From an uncultured Ruminococcus sp. (GTDB lineage Bacteria; Bacillota; Clostridia; UBA1212; UBA1255), in NCBI GenBank assembly GCA_902782885.1, contig CACZOW010000192.1:1-5383 (forward strand): DNA of 5,383 nucleotides, read 5' to 3'. This document shows, piece by piece, positions 1 to 3,997 of the stretch. The first letter of the stretch is position 1. Each line of letters opens with the position of its first letter. The notes under the pieces are model-generated. The model was not told the origin of the DNA. It did not search any database and saw nothing but the letters and a program-made list of their open reading frames with translations. The translations under genes and the position numbers were made by a program.

Positions 1-125
1 GACGCGTACAGCAGGTTATACACCCAGAAGAACAGACCTACCAGCACCATGAACACGGCGATGATGCTGTACGCCACCGGGGAGCAGAAATACGCGTTCA
101 TTTCCCTTTTATATACTGTGATCAT
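1..125 (-). CDS. ABC-2 type permease, N-terminal fragment (GldF-like), cut by window edge
   Basis: The first 41 codons of a membrane permease are present, starting at ATG 125-123 and running off the left edge. The peptide begins MITVYKREMNAYFCSPVAYS and continues into a hydrophobic helix (about residues 20-40, IIAVFMVLVGLFFWVYNLLY). A short basic amphipathic start, then an aromatic/SP-containing stretch, then the first helix is the usual opening of GldF-like ABC-2 permeases. The start codon overlaps the TGA of the upstream ATPase gene (ATGA), and a GGAGG at 133-137 lies 7 nt before it, so the two genes are translationally coupled and very probably form one exporter. It would sit in the cytoplasmic membrane and form the transport path powered by that ATPase. 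Substrate unknown. The family call is from resemblance of a short piece, but the operon context supports it strongly. Confidence 0.82.
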   Translation of the reverse strand, partial: MITVYKREMNAYFCSPVAYSIIAVFMVLVGLFFWVYNLLYA

Positions 126-1105
126 TTTCTCCCCTCCTTTTCCCCGGCGCCGTAGCGGGCGGCTTCGCCGTTTTTGTCGTTGTTGACGATGTCAATGAAT
201 ATTTCTTCCAGCGATCTGCCTTCTGGCCTGAGTTCGATGATCGGCAGCGAGGCGCGGGCCAGTTCGTTGAACAGGGGCCGGCGGATGTCAACGCCTTTAC
301 CGGACTCCACGCTGAATATCGACGCGTCTTTGTCCACGCGCAGGAACGTCACGCTGCGCACGCCGTTCACGTCGGAGATCACTTTCTGGGCGATGTTTTT
401 GTTGCCCACGACGGTGATCAGGAAACGGTTCACGGTGCCTTCGGAGGCGCTGAAATCCGATACGCTGCCGCTGGCCGCGATCCGCCCGTGATTGATCATG
501 ACCACGGAGCTGCACACGGCGCTGACTTCGGACAATATATGCGTGCTCAATATTATTGTATGGTCGTGCCGCAGCGACGATATGAGCTTGCGGATCTCCA
601 CTATCTGCCCGGGGTCCAGGCCCACCGTAGGCTCGTCCAGCACCAGCACCGGCGGGTTGCCGACCAGCGCCTGCGCGAAGCCCACGCGCTGTTTATAGCC
701 TTTGGAGAGGTTCTTTATCAGCCGCTTTTTTATGTCCCCGATTTTCACCAGGTACAGTATGTCGTCCATCTGCGCCTTGCGGCGGGCCAGCGGCACTTTT
801 TTCATTTCGAACATGAATTTCAGGTATTCGTCCACGGTCATGTCCATGTACAGGGGCGGCAATTCGGGCAGATACCCTATCTGCTGCTTCACTTTGGCGG
901 GTTCTTCCATGATCTCGAAGCCGCCGACTTTGACGGTGCCCGACGTACACGGTATGTATCCGGTCAATATATTCATCGTCGTGGACTTGCCCGCGCCGTT
1001 GGGCCCCAGGAAGCCGAGGATCTCTCCTTTTTTTACGTCAAAGGAGACGTCGTCCAGCGCCATGAACTGTCCGTACTTTTTTGTGAGATTTCTGATCTCG
1101 ATCAT
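122..1105 (-). CDS. ABC transporter ATP-binding protein (GldA/NosF-like)
   Basis: A full-length 327-residue ATPase subunit of an ABC-2 type exporter. Visible motifs in order: Walker A GPNGAGKST (34-42), Q-loop region IGYLPE (76-81) with Glu in place of Gln as is common in the GldA-like branch, ABC signature LSKGY (133-137), Walker B VLVLDEP (153-159), D-loop GLDP (162-165) and switch His189 (STH). Residues from about 205 to the end form the extra C-terminal domain typical of drug/multicopper/gliding-type ABC ATPases. The ATG at 1105 has GGAGG at 1114-1118 with an 8-nt gap, and the product starts directly with the standard MIEIRNLTKKYG. It hydrolyses ATP at the inner membrane face to power the permease whose start overlaps its stop by 4 bp. 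A promoter at 1220-1248 probably drives both genes. All catalytic motifs are intact. GldA is known from gliding bacteria, but related sets occur in non-gliding Firmicutes, so no gliding role is implied. Confidence 0.95.
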   Translation of the reverse strand: MIEIRNLTKKYGQFMALDDVSFDVKKGEILGFLGPNGAGKSTTMNILTGYIPCTSGTVKVGGFEIMEEPAKVKQQIGYLPELPPLYMDMTVDEYLKFMFEMKKVPLARRKAQMDDILYLVKIGDIKKRLIKNLSKGYKQRVGFAQALVGNPPVLVLDEPTVGLDPGQIVEIRKLISSLRHDHTIILSTHILSEVSAVCSSVVMINHGRIAASGSVSDFSASEGTVNRFLITVVGNKNIAQKVISDVNGVRSVTFLRVDKDASIFSVESGKGVDIRRPLFNELARASLPIIELRPEGRSLEEIFIDIVNNDKNGEAARYGAGEKEGRK

Positions 1106-1130
1106 CAGTTGTGCCTCCGTAATGCAGTTT

Positions 1131-1146
1131 CCGGCGTTTTCGCCGG
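1131..1146 (-). other. Perfect leader hairpin upstream of the ABC ATPase gene
   Basis: CCGGCG and CGCCGG flank a four-base loop (TTTT on the + strand, AAAA in the transcript), a perfect 6-bp GC-only stem in the predicted 5' leader of the ABC operon. It ends 12 nt before the GGAGG ribosome site. No U-run follows in the direction of transcription, so it is not an intrinsic terminator. It may affect mRNA stability or ribosome access, which is inference. Confidence 0.4.
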
Positions 1147-1219
1147 CGCCGCGTTTTTGTCCGGGAGAGCGTCCCTTTCGGCAGCGTTCTCCGGCGCATG
1201 CGGCAAAACTTCATTTTAT

Positions 1220-1248
1220 ATTGTATCATTTTAGCGCGGGCAATGCAA
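1220..1248 (-). promoter_or_regulatory. Predicted sigma-A promoter for the ABC exporter operon
   Basis: Read on the minus strand, TTGCAT (1248-1243) is followed after exactly 17 bp by TACAAT (1225-1220), matching 4 of 6 and 5 of 6 consensus bases. Transcription would start near 1213, giving a leader of about 108 nt before the ATPase ATG at 1105. The promoter begins just after the stop codon of the upstream YwaF-like gene, so the ABC operon probably has its own start and may also receive read-through. Confidence 0.65.
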
Positions 1249-1264
1249 CGAGGCTATTGCCGCG
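1235..1264. repeat. Imperfect inverted repeat over the ywaF-like stop and the ABC -35 box
   Basis: CGCGGGCAAT (1235-1244) and ATTGCCGCG (1256-1264) are complementary except for one extra G, enclosing an 11-base loop. The repeat covers the TAG stop of the YwaF-like gene (1254-1256) and the -35 box of the next promoter (1243-1248). In the minus-strand transcript the stem is not followed by a U-run, so it is a poor intrinsic terminator. It could be an operator or an mRNA 3'-end structure; chance is also possible. Confidence 0.35.
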
Positions 1265-1982
1265 GTCTGCGCGATGCTCGTGAAACAGAAAAAGTGTGCA
1301 AAATAAACGGCAGGTGGAACAGGGATATCAGCACCAATCCCAGCAAAAGCATACGCCCGAGGTATGCGTACCAGCCGTGATTCAGATTTAGATACGGCAG
1401 ATTATCCATAGGCGGCCGGGTCAAATAAAAGAAGTTCGTTTCGTACGCGGACAACGCCCCATTCACATACAGCATGATAAACGACAGCGCCAGCAATATC
1501 CCCATGTTTTCAAGCATGTTCCGCAGGCCCAGTTTCGCCTCTCCCGAAAAGATCAGATACAGCGCGAACCACATGAGCCCCGCGTGATACACGAAGCACT
1601 GGTATGCAGGGAGCGTCGTGAAATCCGTGCCGTTCGTGGGGATCATTATCGCGCAGAAGCTGCCCAGCGTTCCCATGACCGCCACGAAGTTGATAACGAG
1701 CCGCTTTGCTTTGCTTTCTTTTCCGAAGGTAATAAACAGCACTGCAAAGATCATCAAACTGCACAAATGGAACGGCAGGCTGCGCGGGTCCAGATGCATC
1801 CCGCCCTTTGCGCTTTCGGTCATATCGCTCATGACCTTGCTTACTTCGCTGAACAGGCAGATCACGGACATGATCACGCCGGCGGTCTTAAGCCGCCATT
1901 TTTTCTTGACCGCGATCACGCTCATGGCGGCAACAAACACCGCGCACAGCCCTATCCAGATGAAATGATCTGTTGAAAACAT
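1254..1982 (-). CDS. YwaF/TMEM164-family integral membrane protein
   Basis: A 242-residue polytopic membrane protein resembling the YwaF family (conserved hypothetical family TIGR02206, related to eukaryotic TMEM164). Hydrophobic segments lie near residues 7-25, 33-48, 70-87, 95-115, 127-146, 157-175 and 208-229, giving six to seven helices. Family-like motifs are LPFHLCSLM (69-77), YHAGLMW (132-138) and NFFYLTRPP (183-191); conserved His72, Cys73 and His133 are the polar residues most likely to matter. The start MFSTDH at 1982 is chosen because GAAAGG (1998-1993) lies 10 nt upstream and the length then fits the family at about 240. The frame stays open to an ATG at 2159, but that start would lie upstream of the gene's own promoter. 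Human TMEM164 has been reported as an acyltransferase acting on ether phospholipids; bacterial members lack an assigned function that I know of, so a lipid role here is only a hypothesis. It is divergent from a lipoprotein gene. Confidence 0.85.
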   Translation of the reverse strand: MFSTDHFIWIGLCAVFVAAMSVIAVKKKWRLKTAGVIMSVICLFSEVSKVMSDMTESAKGGMHLDPRSLPFHLCSLMIFAVLFITFGKESKAKRLVINFVAVMGTLGSFCAIMIPTNGTDFTTLPAYQCFVYHAGLMWFALYLIFSGEAKLGLRNMLENMGILLALSFIMLYVNGALSAYETNFFYLTRPPMDNLPYLNLNHGWYAYLGRMLLLGLVLISLFHLPFILHTFSVSRASRRPRQ

Positions 1983-2041
1983 ACGATTTATGCCTTTCTT
2001 TATATTTAATTTGCCTTTGCCCGCCAGCCTGTGATTCGACT

Positions 2042-2095
2042 CGGTCAATTCACTACCTGCGCATATTATAGCCGCAAAAGCGGGCGCGGTCAATT
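2042..2095. repeat. Direct repeat of CGGTCAATT around the ywaF-like promoter
   Basis: The nine bases CGGTCAATT occur at 2042-2050 and again at 2087-2095, in the same orientation and 45 bp apart. The second copy contains the -35 box of the minus-strand promoter (TTGACC); the first lies about 8-16 nt into the predicted transcript. This is a possible pair of regulator sites or a chance recurrence. Confidence 0.35.
2065..2093 (-). promoter_or_regulatory. Strong predicted sigma-A promoter for the YwaF-like gene
   Basis: Read on the minus strand, TTGACC (2093-2088) is followed after exactly 17 bp by a perfect TATAAT (2070-2065). Transcription would start near 2058, giving a leader of about 75 nt before the ATG at 1982. 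The spacer contains a small inverted repeat (CCGC-TTTT-GCGG). This placement rules out the longer in-frame start at 2159. Confidence 0.8.
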
Positions 2096-2124
2096 TTGGC
2101 GAAGCTCCTTGACGAGGCCGCAGC

Positions 2125-2153
2125 TTGACATCCTTTTTTGAAAAGCATATATT
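2125..2153 (+). promoter_or_regulatory. Strong predicted sigma-A promoter for the lipoprotein gene
   Basis: A perfect TTGACA (2125-2130) is followed after exactly 17 bp by TATATT (2148-2153), five of six bases of the -10 consensus. The spacer has a T6 run. Transcription would start near 2160, directly before AAGGAG (2161-2166), so the leader is only about 17 nt. It fires away from the YwaF-like promoter; the two -35 boxes are separated by 31 bp. Confidence 0.82.
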
Positions 2154-2176
2154 GATCATAAAGGAGAATAATCACC

Positions 2177-3187
2177 ATGGGTAAACAAAAACAGCGAAAT
2201 GCTGTTGTCAACGTCATACTTGTTGCTGTGCTGTTGTTGTCCCTCTTCGCCGGATGCAGCTCCAAAAAGCGTAAAAACCCGTTGGCAAGCTATCTCGAGC
2301 ACGAATTTCAGGCGCCGGTGCGGTTGTCCGATGGCAATGTATTCTTCTGTAACAGGTTCCGCTCTGTTGGCGCCGCGCCTTTCGCGCTGCCGGACAAAAC
2401 TCCCGACAGCTCCTTTGACGGTTTATACACATATGAAAACTTTTCCATCAATGAATACAACGATTATTTGACCAGCCTGGAAAACGCCGGATTTGAGTGC
2501 GTCAAACTGAAGTACGAGGCGTTTTGCCGAAAAGACGATTGCCTGATCTGTTTGTTTTATCCGAAAGACGGAAGACCGCTGGAGCTTTACTGGTATGCGC
2601 GATCCGAATATGCGCCTGCCGGAGGAATGTCGGAACACGAAGCCGCCGTGCTGCTTTGCCCGGAACACAGCCTTTCAAAGGTACCGTTGACGCCGGTCGA
2701 TATCACGCCCGAAGGCTTTTTTGAACGCACCGGCGGTCAAATGTTTGCGGTCCCGGTTTATTCATACGATACTTATGATACTTATTCTGAAGACGCAAAA
2801 AAAGATCTGATGTTTGAGGACAATGAAAAATATTCTTATCAAACAGTATTCGTCCGGGATAATAAATCATATAATACCGATATGGAATGCGTCGCTTCTG
2901 CCGATATTGACAACGACGGTGCCGAGGAAGTCTGCCTGCTCTCGTTCGGCGGTACAAGCGGTGTTTTCTCGTTTGTTCTGGAAGTTGTCCCCCGCACGGG
3001 CAATGCGTACAGCGACGGTTTTACCACCGAGTACTACTACCTATCGTTTTCAGAAAAAGACGGCAAACTCGTCGTGCACGGTGAAACGTACAACGGCGAC
3101 CAATACGATTTCGATATCGTGACCGAATCGCTTTCCGGCGTCAAAACGGTAACGCTGGAGCACGACGGCAAAGAACTTCAAAATTAG
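2177..3187 (+). CDS. Predicted lipoprotein of unknown function with a DxDxDG-type loop
   Basis: A 336-residue secreted lipoprotein. Residues 1-27 form a lipoprotein signal: basic start (MGKQKQR), hydrophobic core VVNVILVAVLLLSLF, and lipobox FAGC with Cys27 as the likely lipidated residue, followed by SSKKRKN. AAGGAG at 2161-2166 lies 10 nt before the ATG. Residues 84-128 (around YENFSINEYNDYL and LENAGFECVKLKY) look like a small alpha/beta module of the kind seen in clostridial lipoproteins (DUF6591-like, a loose resemblance). Residues 240-260 contain ASADIDNDGAEEVCLLSFGG, a DxDxDGxxE calcium-loop pattern followed by a beta strand, as in FG-GAP/VCBS-like repeats. A short YDTYDTY repeat lies at 197-203. 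The last part (265-336) is rich in aromatic and charged strands. It should be anchored outside the membrane. I do not recognise a specific family or enzyme motif. Its mid portion is visibly AT-rich compared with pnp. Confidence 0.85.
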   Translation: MGKQKQRNAVVNVILVAVLLLSLFAGCSSKKRKNPLASYLEHEFQAPVRLSDGNVFFCNRFRSVGAAPFALPDKTPDSSFDGLYTYENFSINEYNDYLTSLENAGFECVKLKYEAFCRKDDCLICLFYPKDGRPLELYWYARSEYAPAGGMSEHEAAVLLCPEHSLSKVPLTPVDITPEGFFERTGGQMFAVPVYSYDTYDTYSEDAKKDLMFEDNEKYSYQTVFVRDNKSYNTDMECVASADIDNDGAEEVCLLSFGGTSGVFSFVLEVVPRTGNAYSDGFTTEYYYLSFSEKDGKLVVHGETYNGDQYDFDIVTESLSGVKTVTLEHDGKELQN

Positions 3188-3633
3188 TCAAAATGCTGTT
3201 CGATATATTCCTTGAGCTCCCGGCACTTTTTGACGCCGCCGAAAAGAAAAACGGTGTTTTTGATCGTCAGCGAACAATAGTCGATTGTCTCTTCCTTCTT
3301 CGTCTGATTAATAATGAAATCGCTTTGAGGCACGTCGAACACCTCATACTCTTTTGAATTCTTTACGTCGGTTATCAGCAGGTGCGCGCCGTCGAACTGC
3401 AATTTATAATAATGTAAATTGCGAATCTTATTGATAAACGTAAACAGGCAGGCGGCAACCACGATACATTCAAAGAAAACAAATGTCTGCCAGGCAATTA
3501 AAAAGCCCAGACACGCAAGGAGTGACAAGAATACAAAGATGACAATGACCGCCTTTACCGACGCTTTTCTGACATAAGCCGCATCGGTTTCCGTGTTGAA
3601 ACTGTCGTTCACGGTATCAAATTCAGGATCCAT
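3184..3633 (-). CDS. Two-helix membrane protein with a possible PH-like C-terminal domain, unknown function
   Basis: A 149-residue protein. An acidic N-terminal tail (1-20, starting MDPEFDTVNDSFN) precedes two close hydrophobic helices (about 27-48 and 50-67) with a short turn, then a soluble C-terminal domain of about 80 residues (72-149). The soluble part alternates short strands (YYKLQFDGAHLLITDV, EYEVFDVP, YCSLTIKNTVFLFGG) and ends in a helix, CRELKEYIEQHF. That is the order expected of bacterial PH-like domains tethered by a helical hairpin (as in YcxB-type proteins); this is fold-level inference, not a family match. The start at 3633 is chosen because GGAGG lies 8 nt upstream; an ATG at 3732 is in frame but would run through the terminator stem and gives an implausible leader. 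Its stop overlaps the convergent lipoprotein gene by 4 bp. I see no convincing sigma-A promoter in the 72 bp between the start and the upstream terminator. Confidence 0.75.
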   Translation of the reverse strand: MDPEFDTVNDSFNTETDAAYVRKASVKAVIVIFVFLSLLACLGFLIAWQTFVFFECIVVAACLFTFINKIRNLHYYKLQFDGAHLLITDVKNSKEYEVFDVPQSDFIINQTKKEETIDYCSLTIKNTVFLFGGVKKCRELKEYIEQHFD

Positions 3634-3641
3634 TTCCTCAG

Positions 3642-3646
3642 CCTCC
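3642..3646 (-). promoter_or_regulatory. Ribosome binding site deciding the 3633 start
   Basis: On the minus strand GGAGG lies 8 nt before ATG 3633-3631, in the context GGAGGCTGAGGAAATG. The only longer candidate start (3732) has no such site placed correctly and would be inside the terminator, so this site fixes the gene start. Confidence 0.7.
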
Positions 3647-3705
3647 GGTCTGTAAAAGAATGATCCGCGCAATTCCACACTGCACCAACTATGCAAAGAT
3701 CTTCT

Positions 3706-3736
3706 AAAAGGAGGTGACAGGCAGCCTGTCACCTCC
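3706..3736 (-). terminator. Intrinsic terminator closing the pnp transcript
   Basis: A perfect 13-bp inverted repeat, GGAGGTGACAGGC and GCCTGTCACCTCC, sits at 3710-3736 around a single central base; in RNA the inner pairs would open to a loop of a few bases. Read on the minus strand the stem is followed by TTTT (3709-3706), which fits a rho-independent terminator for pnp and the gene remnant behind it. On the plus strand the stem is followed by CCTGTTTACT, a weaker tail. The stem contains the full Shine-Dalgarno core and its complement, so the downstream arm matches the 3' end of 16S rRNA over 11 bases. Confidence 0.85.
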
Positions 3737-3762
3737 CCTGTTTACTATTCCGGCGTCCGGAC

Positions 3763-3984
3763 TTATTTTTTCTTCTTAGACGCCACGATGATCGTCACGA
3801 TCGCGCCGACGAGCACAACACCCGCGGCAGCGATGGCGATGATCTTGCCGGGCTTGACGCCGGAGGACTTTTTGCTCTCTTCTTCGGGAGCCTTCGTCGG
3901 ATCATCTTCTACTGCCGCGTTTTTCTCTGTGGGCGCCGTCGTCGGTTCGGCCGCTCCTCATTTACTCAAGAAATAAGCCGACAT
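3763..3984 (-). pseudogene. Remnant of a surface-protein gene: linker, C-terminal membrane anchor and Lys tail, with in-frame TGA
   Basis: The frame from 3957 down to the TAA at 3763-3765 encodes 64 residues without any usable start codon. It opens with a Thr/Pro/Glu/Ala linker (GAAEPTTAPTEKNAAVEDDP), continues with KAPEEESKKSSGVKPGK, then a clear transmembrane helix (about residues 39-59, IIAIAAAGVVLVGAIVTIIVA) and ends SKKKK. That is the C-terminal tail of a secreted, membrane-anchored Gram-positive protein. The same frame continues upstream through a TGA (3958-3960) to ATG 3982-3984, giving only MSAYFLSK before the stop; AAAAGG lies 9 nt before that ATG. Only 13 bp separate this ATG from the pnp stop, so the extracellular part is missing rather than merely frameshifted. 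Either a deletion removed most of the gene, or the TGA is a sequence error in a small single-helix protein. It shares the terminator at 3706-3736 with pnp. Confidence 0.6.
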
Positions 3985-3997
3985 TTACTAAAGCCTT

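Noticed and set aside
1038..1229. Very basic 63-codon minus-strand frame starting near the ABC promoter
   Set aside because: Its start lies upstream of the predicted transcription start, it has no ribosome site, and the Arg-rich composition follows from GC-rich DNA. It overlaps the ATPase start in another frame.
488..1234. Long open frame on the plus strand opposite the ABC ATPase gene
   Set aside because: It is His/Gln/Val-rich, lacks any domain pattern or ribosome site, and mirrors a gene with all ABC motifs intact. GC-rich codons on the other strand explain the lack of stops.
1983..2159. 59-residue N-terminal extension of the YwaF-like protein
   Set aside because: It would start upstream of a perfect TATAAT promoter, has no ribosome site and lacks family resemblance. 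The 1982 start gives the expected length.
3634..3732. 33-residue N-terminal extension of the two-helix protein
   Set aside because: It begins within the terminator stem, and a well-spaced GGAGG precedes the internal ATG at 3633.
3710..3736. Possible fragment of a 16S rRNA gene 3' end
   Set aside because: The match is only 11 bases, with no rRNA sequence beyond it, and is fully explained by one arm of a terminator stem.
3958..3960. Selenocysteine or reassigned UGA codon in the anchor remnant
   Set aside because: No selenocysteine insertion hairpin is apparent just after the TGA, the residue is not in a redox motif, and TGA ends the ATPase gene normally.
3788..3976. 62-codon plus-strand frame with Ala/Ser/Thr-rich hydrophobic translation
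   Set aside because: There is no ribosome site, and it is the exact antisense of the membrane-anchor tail, whose linker-helix-lysine order is far more gene-like.
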